Below the pieces are notes generated by a model that made no database searches, was not told where the DNA came from, and worked only from the letters and a program-made list of their open reading frames with translations. Positions 17,139 through 25,424 of a DNA stretch of 53,262 nucleotides are shown here, in pieces (the stretch's first letter is position 1; each line of letters starts with the position of its first letter). The DNA comes from JALYUA01 sp038253555 (GTDB taxonomy: Bacteria; Acidobacteriota; Thermoanaerobaculia; UBA5066; Gp7-AA6), in contig JBBSGZ010000008.1 of NCBI GenBank assembly GCA_038253555.1, positions 1-53,262 on the forward strand, given 5' to 3'. The translations under genes were made by a program, and so were the position numbers.

Positions 17139-18640
17139 AACAGTCCCCGCAGAGACTCGCGGCGCGCCGCGTCCGCCCAGCGCGAGGCTGGGGCCGGCGG
17201 CCGGCCGGTCTCGCGGGACGCCGGGGAATCGGACAGGGTGACCGCGGCCAGCAGGACCTCTTCCCGAGAGAGAGGAGGCAGATCGAGGAAGCCCGGCTGG
17301 AGGCGGCGGTCGAGCCAGTGCACGTCGATGTTTCCGGAGACGAAGTCGGGGTCGGCGACCAGCCGCCGGAAAAGAGGGAGGGTCGTGTCCACCCCGGCGA
17401 CCTCGTACTCCGAGAGAGCGCGTGCCAGGCGGGCGAGGGCCTGCGCGCGGTCGGCTCCGTGCACGATGAGCTTGCCGAGCATAGGGTCGTAGTCGATCGT
17501 GACCACGGAACCGGATTCGATGCCGACGTCATTGCGAACGCCCGGGCCGGCCGGCAGCCGAAGCGACAGGATCGTGCCGGGAGACGGCGCGAAGCCGCGG
17601 CGGGGATCCTCAGCATAGATGCGGCACTCGATCGCATGCCCTCGCGGAGTCAGGTCCTCCGCCCGGACGGACAGGGGCTCGCCCATGGCGACGCGGATCA
17701 TCTCGGTCACGAGGTCGACGCCCCAGACCTCCTCGGTGACCGCATGCTCCACCTGCAGACGCGTGTTCATTTCGAGAAAATAGAACGCCCCATCCGGCGC
17801 GAGGAGAAACTCGACGGTCCCGCAGGACGTGTACGAGACCGCGCGAGCCGCGGCGACGGCGGCGTCGCAGAGCTGCGACCGCAGTTGCGGCGAGACGGCG
17901 GGAGACGGACATTCCTCGATCACTTTCTGATGCCGGCGTTGAACGCTGCACTCGCGCTCGCCGACCGAGATGATGTTGCCGCGGTGGTCCCCCAGGACCT
18001 GCACTTCGATGTGGCGGGGTCGGTCGATCAGCTTCTCGGCATAGACGGCCCCGTCGCCGAAGTAGAGCTTCGCCTCGGAGGAGGTTCTCGCAAACGCGGC
18101 CGCGACCTCCGACTCGTCGTCGACGCGCCGCATGCCCTTCCCGCCGCCTCCCGCCGACGCCTTCAGGAGGAGGGGGTAACCGGCGGTCCGGCCGAAATCG
18201 AGGACTTCGGAAGCGTCTCCGGCCGGAGCGGTCATGCCGGGGACGATCGGCACACCCGCGGCGCGCATCCGACCGCGGCTCTCGATCTTGCTCCCCATCG
18301 CCTCTATGGCTTCCGGCGCGGGACCGACGAACGTGAGGCCGGCGCCGACGCAGGCGCGCGCAAAGGCCGCGTTCTCGGCGAGAAAGCCGTAACCGGGATG
18401 GACCAGCGTCGCTCCCGTCCTGGCGGCCGCGGCGAGCAGGGCGGCAACGGAAAGATAGCTCTCCGCGGCGGGCGCCGGGCCCAGACGCACGGCGAAATCC
18501 GCCGCGGCGACGTGAGGCGCCGTCCGATCGGCATCCGAAAATACGGCGACGGTCTCGATGCCGAGATCGCGGCTCGCACGGAAGATCCGCAGGGCGATCT
18601 CTCCGCGATTGGCCACCAGGAGCCTCGTCACCGGCAACAT
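17135..18640 (-). CDS. biotin carboxylase subunit of acyl-CoA carboxylase
   Basis: 501 residues. Carboxylates biotin with ATP and bicarbonate. The N-terminus LLVANRGEIALRIFRA is the standard Rossmann start of biotin carboxylases. The ATP-grasp glycine loop KASAGGGGKGMRRV and the catalytic segment EMNTRLQVEHAVTEE are present, followed by the biotin carboxylase C-terminal domain (GHAIECRIYAEDP). The ATG at 18640 is chosen because the family begins a few residues later; a GTG three codons on is possible. A 29-codon upstream extension has no family support. The carrier protein overlaps its 3' end. Its carboxyltransferase partner is encoded upstream, beyond a glycosyltransferase gene. Confidence 0.92.
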   Translation of the reverse strand: MLPVTRLLVANRGEIALRIFRASRDLGIETVAVFSDADRTAPHVAAADFAVRLGPAPAAESYLSVAALLAAAARTGATLVHPGYGFLAENAAFARACVGAGLTFVGPAPEAIEAMGSKIESRGRMRAAGVPIVPGMTAPAGDASEVLDFGRTAGYPLLLKASAGGGGKGMRRVDDESEVAAAFARTSSEAKLYFGDGAVYAEKLIDRPRHIEVQVLGDHRGNIISVGERECSVQRRHQKVIEECPSPAVSPQLRSQLCDAAVAAARAVSYTSCGTVEFLLAPDGAFYFLEMNTRLQVEHAVTEEVWGVDLVTEMIRVAMGEPLSVRAEDLTPRGHAIECRIYAEDPRRGFAPSPGTILSLRLPAGPGVRNDVGIESGSVVTIDYDPMLGKLIVHGADRAQALARLARALSEYEVAGVDTTLPLFRRLVADPDFVSGNIDVHWLDRRLQPGFLDLPPLSREEVLLAAVTLSDSPASRETGRPPAPASRWADAARRESLRGLL

Positions 18641-18799
18641 CTGCCGCTGCACTCCGCCGGCCGCAACCTGTCGGGGACCGCGCTCGCACGGCGGCTTCGC
18701 CGCCCGGACGCAGCGGGCCTCGAGCATCGGGGCTCGCCGCGCGCTTCTTCGTGCATCAGTGTGGTCAGCATAGTGGAGAGAGGAGGGTGGAGACTCGCG

Positions 18800-20461
18800 T
18801 CAGGGTGAGGCCTTCGCCCCGCTCTGCTCGAGCCGGGTGCGGTACAGGACGAGCGAGCGGTCCCCGGCACTCCCTCGCTCGACCGGCTCGAACCGGATCT
18901 TCCCTTCCCTCTGCGCCCGCAGGATGGAACGTGTTTCCGCCAGAAGGAACGCTCCGGGCTCGGCCAATGCGCGCACCAGGCGTACCTCGTCGGACTGCGC
19001 GATGGGGCGGCGCGGCAGGGCGAGGCAGGCCCGACCGAGGACGTCCTCGTTCAGGTGGAAGGCGTAGATCGAGTCCGTGGACGAAACGCGGTTCTGGACC
19101 CGTGCGAAAAACTTCCGCGCGCCCGCGTCGGGATCCATCCGCCGCAACGAAAAGAGGTCCAGGATCAGAAGGGACGCCATGGCTGTCGCGAGCGAGGCGC
19201 CCACCATCCGCGTCGCCTTCTTCCGAACGAAAACGGCCGTCAGAATGCACAAGAGGAATACCGAGGCCATTGCGGCAGTTTCGGCCGCGCTCAGGCGCCC
19301 GTCGGCGAGTGCGGGCACGAGAGGGATCGCCGCCGCCGAGACCGCGAGGGGCACGAACTGAATCCAGAGGGCCGCACCGGGGGCGTCCTCCTCGTTCCTC
19401 AGCCGGCGATCGAGGAAACCCCCGAGCGCCGCGGCGACCACGGGCACGATGGGCAGGAAGTAGACAGTTCGCTTGGTCCCCGCCACGGATAACAGCGCGA
19501 GGCCGAGCATGGCGCTGACGAGCAGGGACCGTACAGCCACCCTCTCGGGTTCCCTTTCGTCGCGCCGGAAGGCATAACGCGCCGCCGCCGGAAGAGACAC
19601 GACCCACGGGAAGAGCATTCCGGGCAGAGCGGCGATGTAAAAGAAAAAAGGCTTCCTGTGGTGCGAGTACTCCCGCGCTCCCAGGCCCAGGAATCGTCCT
19701 ACCTGCTGGTCCCAGAGGGCTTCCCGGACCGCGCCGGCTCCACCGCCGACGAAGACGCCACCGGCCCAGGCCGCCAGGGCGCCGAACGGGATCGCCACCG
19801 CGGCGAGCCCGATCGATTCCCGAAGCGGACGCCGCTCCCGGGAGAGCCACCAGAAGGGAAGCGTGATCGCGGCCGGCAGCGCCAGGCCGATGAGCCCTTT
19901 TGCGAGCAGGCCCCCGGCGGCGGCGATCCCGAACAGGGCGCCCCATCGCGGAAAACCGGCGCGCCGGCTCGCGACCAGAAATCCCAGAAGAGCGGCGGCC
20001 ACGAGCGAGGTCAACGAGACGTCTATCAGGCAGTCGTGAGCGTTGACCGCGAAGAGATACGAGGTGGCGAGCACGACGCAGGAAAAGAGAGCGGCGCGGC
20101 TGTTGAACAGAATTCGGGCGATCCCCGCCAGGCAGAGCAGCGTGAAGGCGGAGAAAATCACCGACGGGAAGCGCACGGAGAACAGAGAGACTCTTCCGCT
20201 CAGGCGGATCGAGGAGGCCACGGCGGCATAAAAGAAGGGCGGCTTCTCGTGAAGGGATCCTCCCGCCAGCCGCGTCGAAAGAAAACTTCCCGTCTCTGCC
20301 ATCTCTTTGGCGATTGCCGCCTCGCGCGCCTCCGACCCCGTGGAAATGGGCCTGCTCGTGACGCCCAGGGGCGCGGTGACGAGAAGAATCGCCCCGATCG
20401 ACAACGCGCACCAGTTTCTGACGAGAAAATGCCGCAAAGTGGGAGCTCCGATGTCAGACAT
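18800..20461 (-). CDS. GT39/ArnT-type integral-membrane glycosyltransferase
   Basis: 553 residues with about a dozen predicted membrane segments and a soluble C-terminal ~110 residues. The first periplasmic loop carries SRPISTGSEAREAAIAKEM, the place where ArnT/PMT-family enzymes have their catalytic acidic motif; here the usual D/E-E pair is S-E, so one acidic residue seems replaced. GGSLHEKPPFFYA and SHHRKPFFFYIAALPG are typical family motifs. Such enzymes move a sugar from a polyprenyl-phosphate donor onto lipid A, protein or other envelope acceptors. The ATG at 20461 is taken as start. It lies between acyl-CoA carboxylase genes on the same strand (98 bp and 159 bp gaps), with no obvious metabolic link to them. 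Confidence 0.85.
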   Translation of the reverse strand: MSDIGAPTLRHFLVRNWCALSIGAILLVTAPLGVTSRPISTGSEAREAAIAKEMAETGSFLSTRLAGGSLHEKPPFFYAAVASSIRLSGRVSLFSVRFPSVIFSAFTLLCLAGIARILFNSRAALFSCVVLATSYLFAVNAHDCLIDVSLTSLVAAALLGFLVASRRAGFPRWGALFGIAAAGGLLAKGLIGLALPAAITLPFWWLSRERRPLRESIGLAAVAIPFGALAAWAGGVFVGGGAGAVREALWDQQVGRFLGLGAREYSHHRKPFFFYIAALPGMLFPWVVSLPAAARYAFRRDEREPERVAVRSLLVSAMLGLALLSVAGTKRTVYFLPIVPVVAAALGGFLDRRLRNEEDAPGAALWIQFVPLAVSAAAIPLVPALADGRLSAAETAAMASVFLLCILTAVFVRKKATRMVGASLATAMASLLILDLFSLRRMDPDAGARKFFARVQNRVSSTDSIYAFHLNEDVLGRACLALPRRPIAQSDEVRLVRALAEPGAFLLAETRSILRAQREGKIRFEPVERGSAGDRSLVLYRTRLEQSGAKASP

Positions 20462-20559
20462 CCGTCGACGAAATGCGTTTGCGAGTCCCGGACGGCTCTC
20501 GGAGATCGATCGTCGGTGGGACGATTTTCATGACGCGCTCGTAGAAGTCGCCCGTCGAG

Positions 20560-22104
20560 TCAGAGAGGAATGTTGCCGTGCTTTTTTCGAGGCAGGACCA
20601 CCTTTTTGCCTTCCAGCATCAGAAAAGCCCGGATCAGTTTCTCGCGCGTTTCCGAGGGCTCGATGATCTGGTCGATGTAGCCCCGTTTCGCGGCGACGTA
20701 AGGGTTGGCGAAATTATCCACGTACTCCGCGACCTTCTCCGCGCGCTTCTCCACGGGGGCGTCGGTGGGCAGCTCCCGGCGGTACAGAACGTTCACCGCC
20801 CCCTCCGGGCCCATCACGGCGATCTCGGCGGTCGGATACGCGAAATTGAAGTCCGTCGCGATGTCCTTCGACAGCATCACGCAGTACGCGCCGCCGTAGG
20901 CCTTCCGGGTGACGACCGAGACTTTCGGGACCGTGGCTTCCGCGAACGCATACAGAAGCTTGGCGCCGTGCCGGATGATGCCGCCGTATTCCTGCTGCGT
21001 GCCGGGAAGAAAACCGGGCACGTCTTCGAACACGAGGAGCGGGATGTTGAACGCATCGCAGAACCGCACGAACCGCGCGGCCTTCACGGAGGCATCGATA
21101 TCGAGAACGCCCGCGAGGTGCATCGGCTGGTTCGCCACGACTCCGACGGACCCGCCGCCGAGGCGGACGAAACCGCACAGGATGTTCTGCGCGAAGGCGC
21201 CGTGGACTTCGAGAAAGATGCCGCCATCCGCGACCCGGCGCACCAGCTCCGCCATGTCGTACGGGCGGTTGGGCTCCTCCGGGATGAAACGGTCGAGCTC
21301 CGCCGCGTTTCCCGGCGGATCGACGGCTTCGACCCGCGGCGGATCGTCCAGGTTGTTGGAGGGGAGGTAGGAAAAAAGCTGACGGATCCCCGCGAGAACC
21401 GCTTCGTCATTCTTGCGGACGAAGTGCGCCACGCCGGAAACCGCGGAGTGGGTCCTCGAGCCTCCGAGGTCCTCCTTCGTGACCTCCTCGTGCGTGACGG
21501 TCCGGATCACGTCGGGGCCGGTGACGAACAGGTACGAGGTCTTCTCGGTCATGAAAATGAAATCCGTGATCGCGGGCGAGTAGACGGCACCGCCCGCGCA
21601 CGGTCCCAGAATCGCGGAGATCTGGGGCACGACCCCGGAGGCGCGGGTATTGCGCAGGAAGACTTTCGAGTAGCCGGCGAGCGAGACGACGCCCTCCTGG
21701 ATGCGGGCTCCCCCGGAGTCGTTTAACCCGATGATGGGAGCTCCGTTCTGAACCGCGAGATCCATCACCTTGCAGATTTTTTCGGAGTTCGACTCGGAGA
21801 GAGATCCTCCGAAAATCGTGAAGTCCTGCGCGAAGACGTAGACGGCCCTCCCGTCGATCGTCCCCGCGCCGCACACGACCCCGTCGCCCGGAAACGAGGT
21901 CTTCTCCATGCCGAAGTCCCGGCAGCGGTGAACGACGAAAGGATCGAGCTCGAGAAAGGAGCCAGGGTCGAGCAGAAGCTCCACCCGCTCGTACGCGGTG
22001 AGCTTCCCTTCCGCATGCTGCCGCGCGATCCGCTCCGCCCCGCCACCGTCGCGGATGCGCGCACGGAGGGCCTCGAGGTCCGCGATCCGCTTTTCGACCG
22101 TCAT
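20560..22104 (-). CDS. acyl-CoA carboxylase carboxyltransferase (propionyl-CoA type)
   Basis: 514 residues, the usual length for PccB/MmdA-type beta chains. Transfers CO2 from carboxybiotin to an acyl-CoA. The N-terminal crotonase half carries the glycine-rich oxyanion segments (LNDSGGARIQEGV, LGPCAGGAVYSPA) and the C-terminal half VFEDVPGFLPGTQQEYGGIIRHGAK and KAYGGAYCVM; the end KKHGNIPL is typical of the propionyl-CoA/methylmalonyl-CoA group. At the position that is Asp in propionyl- and Ile in acetyl-selective enzymes this one has Cys (C408), so substrate preference is uncertain. The ATG at 22104 starts the family's usual RIADLEALR helix. First gene of the carboxylase group. Confidence 0.92.
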   Translation of the reverse strand: MTVEKRIADLEALRARIRDGGGAERIARQHAEGKLTAYERVELLLDPGSFLELDPFVVHRCRDFGMEKTSFPGDGVVCGAGTIDGRAVYVFAQDFTIFGGSLSESNSEKICKVMDLAVQNGAPIIGLNDSGGARIQEGVVSLAGYSKVFLRNTRASGVVPQISAILGPCAGGAVYSPAITDFIFMTEKTSYLFVTGPDVIRTVTHEEVTKEDLGGSRTHSAVSGVAHFVRKNDEAVLAGIRQLFSYLPSNNLDDPPRVEAVDPPGNAAELDRFIPEEPNRPYDMAELVRRVADGGIFLEVHGAFAQNILCGFVRLGGGSVGVVANQPMHLAGVLDIDASVKAARFVRFCDAFNIPLLVFEDVPGFLPGTQQEYGGIIRHGAKLLYAFAEATVPKVSVVTRKAYGGAYCVMLSKDIATDFNFAYPTAEIAVMGPEGAVNVLYRRELPTDAPVEKRAEKVAEYVDNFANPYVAAKRGYIDQIIEPSETREKLIRAFLMLEGKKVVLPRKKHGNIPL

Positions 22105-22112
22105 GGGCCTGA

Positions 22113-22208
22113 GGTCGTCAGGGGTTAGGGGTCAGGCGTTAGGCGTTGACGTCAGAGCTGGACGACGTCCGAGCGTCTGAACTTTCGCCTTACGCCTTAC
22201 GCCTGACC
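22113..22208. repeat. degenerate 7-bp-period repeats in inverted arrangement
   Basis: At ~22117-22152 the plus strand reads in steps of seven: GTCAGGG, GTTAGGG, GTCAGGC, GTTAGGC, GTTGACG. At 22186-22208 the complementary units appear (CGCCTTA, CGCCTTA, CGCCTGA), so the two halves could pair as a long imperfect hairpin. The same heptamer family fills 49150-49326. It separates the carboxyltransferase start from the DUF507 gene. Confidence 0.6.
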
Positions 22209-22212
22209 TCTT

Positions 22213-22491
22213 TCAAAGCACGATTCCGCGCTGCTCCGCGAGCTTCCTGCGGATCCGCCGGAAGAGCTCCTGCCCGTCGACCCGCCCCGACGCGATCTCC
22301 GCGCGAGCCGCTTCCATCATCCTTCGCGCTTCCTCGTCGAGCGTCCGCTCTTTGTCGACTTCTTCCGCCAAGGCGGCGAGCACGGACCCGCGCAAAGCCC
22401 CCGGCACGCGTTCCTCGAAAAGCTTCCGCCCGGCGAGACCGCGCGCGGCCCTCACCGCGATGAACTCTTTGCGCGTGTCACCGGCACCCAT
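22213..22491 (-). CDS. DUF507 family small protein
   Basis: 92 residues, largely alpha-helical and charged. The C-terminal half, RRIRRKLAEQRGIVL after an acidic helix (DEEARRMMEAARAEI), fits the DUF507 family, which has no assigned function. The ATG at 22491 is the only sensible start; the ribosome site is weak. It is separated from the downstream carboxyltransferase gene by ~108 bp of heptamer repeats, so co-transcription is possible but not shown. It is divergent from tldD, whose ATG is 99 bp away. Confidence 0.7.
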   Translation of the reverse strand: MGAGDTRKEFIAVRAARGLAGRKLFEERVPGALRGSVLAALAEEVDKERTLDEEARRMMEAARAEIASGRVDGQELFRRIRRKLAEQRGIVL

Positions 22492-22590
22492 CCGCGCGAT
22501 TATAGCCGCGACGTCCGGGTTCCGTCGCGCGGCCGCCGGATCCCGCTTCCCCGCTGTCGCCGTTCTGTTCCGTCATACCCTTGTCGCCCC

Positions 22591-23913
22591 ATGACGCTGG
22601 ACGCGACGCGCATTGCCGGATGGATCGAGCCTCTCGCGAAAAAGCCCGGCGAGATCGCCGAGGTCTTCGTCGAGAGCCGGCGCGAAGCCGTGCTCGAGCT
22701 CGAAGACGGAAGGGTGACCGGTGCCCGCGCGGGGCGGATCAGCGGTATCTCGGCCCGATGGACGCACGCCGGGGCCGAGAGTCTCGCCTTCGTCTCGCGG
22801 GCAGACGAGGCGGGGGCCCGCGACTGCGTGCGGGCGCTCCAAATCTCGCTCGGCCGGGCGCCTCTGCCGTCACGGCCCGGCTCTCCCCCGCCCGCCGAGA
22901 CACCCGCCGAGACTTCCGACCTCGAACGATGGAGCCGCCGATTGACGGCGCTCCTCGCCCGTCACGCGCCGCGGCACCGGCTGCGGTGGACTCTCGTCGA
23001 GACCGCGCGGCAGGTGATTCCCTCGAAAGGCGCCGCGGCGACGTTCTCCCGGCGGCTTCTCTCGCTCGAAGGAACGTTCCGCGCGGCCTCGCGCCGCGGC
23101 GACGAAACGCGGTCTTTCTTCTTCCATGCTCCCGACGCCGACTCCACCACAGACGAGCTGCGCAGCGCGTTCGCGCACGCGGTGGAGCCCCGGGACGCGC
23201 CGGTCCCCGTCGGCGACGGCACGATGGACGTTCTGCTCGCGCAGGGGTGCGCGGCCGTCCTCTTCCACGAAATCCTGTCGCATCCCCTGGAGGCCGGCGA
23301 GGCTTCCCCGCTCTCGGGCCTCGAGCAGGCGCGGGTCGCCATCCCCGAGCTCGATATCCGCGACGATCCCACACGGCTCGATCTCTTCGGCGGTTACGAA
23401 CGGGACGACGAAGGCATCGCGCCCCGCGCCGTCAAGCTTCTCGACGGAGGGCACCTCTCGGGCCGGCTGTTCGGCCAGGGGCAGGCCCCGCCGGGCGGTT
23501 CGACGGGGCACGCGCGGCGGGCCGCGCCGTCGGACTCTCCCCTTTCGAGAAGCTCAAACATCCTGGTCGCCGCGGGGCACGCGACCGCCGACGAGATGGC
23601 GCGGCGCCTTGGCAGCGGGCTCTGGATCGGAGACCTCGGCGGAGGATCCGTCGAAATGTCGAGCGGGCGGTTCCGACTGCGGTTCCCCCGCGCGCGACGC
23701 ATCCGGCGAGGCCGCCTCGCCGACGAGTGCGGCGGCGGAATTCTGGTGGGAGAAATCCTGCCGACCTTGAAGGCGATCGAGCCCGGGCTCGGCCGGGAGG
23801 TCCGCCCCTATCGCGCGCTCGGCTGGTGCTCGCGCGGGGGACAGGTCGTCCCCGTGCAGGGCGCCGCGCCGGACATTCTCATTCGCGGCATGTCGGTCCG
23901 GTCCAGCGCATGA
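22591..23913 (+). CDS. tldD: TldD-like metalloprotease subunit
   Basis: 440 residues. The metal-binding HExxxH motif is H226-E-I-L-S-H231 in LFHEILSHPLEA. The third ligand region is present as LADECGGGILVGE and GWCSRGGQVVPV near the C-terminus, matching the Cys ligand of TldD. TldD/TldE form a heterodimer that degrades unfolded peptides and matures ribosomally made peptides such as microcin B17; TldD holds the active site. The ATG at 22591 matches the family N-terminus although no clear ribosome site is visible. The stop overlaps the tldE start (ATGA), consistent with one complex made at equal levels. No peptide-toxin gene is seen nearby. Confidence 0.85.
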   Translation: MTLDATRIAGWIEPLAKKPGEIAEVFVESRREAVLELEDGRVTGARAGRISGISARWTHAGAESLAFVSRADEAGARDCVRALQISLGRAPLPSRPGSPPPAETPAETSDLERWSRRLTALLARHAPRHRLRWTLVETARQVIPSKGAAATFSRRLLSLEGTFRAASRRGDETRSFFFHAPDADSTTDELRSAFAHAVEPRDAPVPVGDGTMDVLLAQGCAAVLFHEILSHPLEAGEASPLSGLEQARVAIPELDIRDDPTRLDLFGGYERDDEGIAPRAVKLLDGGHLSGRLFGQGQAPPGGSTGHARRAAPSDSPLSRSSNILVAAGHATADEMARRLGSGLWIGDLGGGSVEMSSGRFRLRFPRARRIRRGRLADECGGGILVGEILPTLKAIEPGLGREVRPYRALGWCSRGGQVVPVQGAAPDILIRGMSVRSSA

Positions 23914-25163
23914 CGCTGGCGATCCTCCGCCAGGAGCTCGAACGCCGCGCCCCCGGAGACTGGGAGCTCTACCGCAAGCGAGCGGAATCCCGGAAAACGT
24001 CCTCGTCCGGAGGACCGGCGCGCACGGCCTCGCGTTCCGAAGAAGGGTGGGCCGCGCGGTGGTGGGAGAACGGTCTGCCGCGGTTTGCGGCGGGATCGAC
24101 GGAATCGGACCTCCGGTTCGCGATCCGGGACGCGGCGCGGTCCACCCCCTCGCCGGAGCCGGCGCCGGAGTGGCCGGCCGCGAAGTCCCCGGTTCTGCAG
24201 GATCCGTCTCCGGCGGCCGCTCCGCCGGAGCTCTACGACGCTCTCTCGCGGCTGGTGGCAGCCGAGTCGCGCGGCGACGCGGTCTTGGCCGAGCTTTCCG
24301 TTTCTTCGGGTGGGCGCACGGAGCGGGTCGTGAACGCGCGCGGCGGAGACGCCTCCGTCCGCTCCATGTCCGTCGAAGGATTTGCTCGCGCGACCGGGCG
24401 GAGGGAATCCCGCGCGTGCGAGGCGCGCGTCGTCTTTCGCTGGGAAAGCGGCCCGGAGCTGGAATCGCTCGCAAGCCGTCTCTCGGACCGCGCGACCCTT
24501 CCGCTTTCGGAGCGAGCTTCCCCGCTCGCCCACGGCGAGTGGCTCCTCGACCCGTCCGTCGGCGCCGCGCTCCTCGCCGCCATCGCGCCGCTGTTCACCG
24601 CGGCCGCTCTTCCGACGTGGGTGCAGCGCGGTCAGCTCTTCTCGAAACACGTGACGGTTGTCGACGATGCCGCCGCGGACGGCGCGTTCGACGGGGAAGG
24701 CACTCCGACGCGCCGCGTGGTCTTAGTCGACGAGGGCGCGCTGCGCGCGCGCCTCCATGATCTGCGCTCCGCCCGTGCGCACGGGACCTCTTCGACGGGC
24801 CACGGGGTCCGAACTTCCTACCGGACTCCGCCCGCAGCCGGCCCCCGGCGCCTTTTCTTCGAGACCTCGCGCGGCGCCTCCGCCCGGGACCTCCTGACGG
24901 CGGTGCGCCGCGGGCTGTTCGCGTCGGCACTGACCGCGCCCGTCCGCATGGATTTCGAGCGGGACCGCTACGAGATGGACTTCACCGGCATCTCACTCGT
25001 CGCGGGCCGCGCTCAGGGCCCCGTAGCGGGCGCGAGAGCCCGGGGGAGGATCTCCCAGCTCCTGCGGCGAATCTCGGCCGTCTCGACGGACCGCCAGTTC
25101 TTCGCGTCTCCGTACCCGGTGGGTTCTCCGACGCTGCTGGTCGAAAGAGCGGAGTTCGACTAG
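23910..25163 (+). CDS. TldE/PmbA-like partner subunit
   Basis: 417 residues. It begins at the ATG at 23910 that overlaps the tldD stop. It lacks the HExxxH motif, as expected for the non-catalytic TldE/PmbA partner. The C-terminal domain shows the family's FSKHVTVVDDA, DGEGTPTRRVVLVDEG (compare the usual DGEG.P.....LI..G) and STGHGVRTSYRTPP segments. The N-terminal domain is more divergent and rich in Arg, Ser and Pro. The same frame runs open upstream through tldD, but that part is a shadow. Expected to hold TldD in the active heterodimer. A double hairpin repeat follows at 25214-25424. Confidence 0.8.
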   Translation: MTLAILRQELERRAPGDWELYRKRAESRKTSSSGGPARTASRSEEGWAARWWENGLPRFAAGSTESDLRFAIRDAARSTPSPEPAPEWPAAKSPVLQDPSPAAAPPELYDALSRLVAAESRGDAVLAELSVSSGGRTERVVNARGGDASVRSMSVEGFARATGRRESRACEARVVFRWESGPELESLASRLSDRATLPLSERASPLAHGEWLLDPSVGAALLAAIAPLFTAAALPTWVQRGQLFSKHVTVVDDAAADGAFDGEGTPTRRVVLVDEGALRARLHDLRSARAHGTSSTGHGVRTSYRTPPAAGPRRLFFETSRGASARDLLTAVRRGLFASALTAPVRMDFERDRYEMDFTGISLVAGRAQGPVAGARARGRISQLLRRISAVSTDRQFFASPYPVGSPTLLVERAEFD

Positions 25164-25257
25164 GAGCCTGTCCTCGTCGTCTGTTGCTGTGCGCCGACGA
25201 GGCTGATTCTTAGCGGCGACGTTTCCGCGCTGCGCGCGGGGCTGCTGATTCCTGGCA

Positions 25258-25292
25258 TTTTTGGCCGCGCGTGAAATGCGCGCGGCCAAAAA
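25258..25292. terminator. bidirectional terminator hairpin 1
   Basis: Thirteen-base GC-rich arms bounded by T5/A5 in the first ~85-bp repeat unit, 95 bases after the TldE-like stop codon. Confidence 0.7.
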
Positions 25293-25345
25293 CGACGCGG
25301 CGACCTTTCCACGCTGCGCGCGCGCGGGGCTGCTGATTCCTGGCA

Positions 25346-25380
25346 TTTTTGGCCGCGCGTGGAATGCGCGCGGCCAAAAA
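25346..25380. terminator. bidirectional terminator hairpin 2
   Basis: Second copy of the same hairpin, differing by one loop base, 45 bases beyond the stop of the minus-strand TPR gene. Confidence 0.7.
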
Positions 25381-25424
25381 CGACGCGGCGACCTTTCCGC
25401 GCTGCGCGCGGGGCGCCGCTAAGC

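Larger units (their letters stand above)
25214..25424. repeat. two and a half tandem ~85-bp repeats containing perfect hairpins
   Basis: Units begin at 25214, 25297 and 25385 (partial). Each full unit carries a palindrome of 13-bp arms (TTTTTGGCCGCGC and its complement around a short GTGAAAT or GTGGAAT loop) at 25258-25292 and 25346-25380. Because the arms begin in T5 and end in A5 they can end transcription in both directions, which suits the convergent genes on either side (TldE-like gene, TPR gene). Confidence 0.8.

Noticed and set aside
22591..23909. long alternative frame over tldD that continues into the TldE-like gene
   Set aside because: tldD has the HExxxH motif and family ends in its own frame; the other frame is Arg-rich noise until the ATG at 23910.
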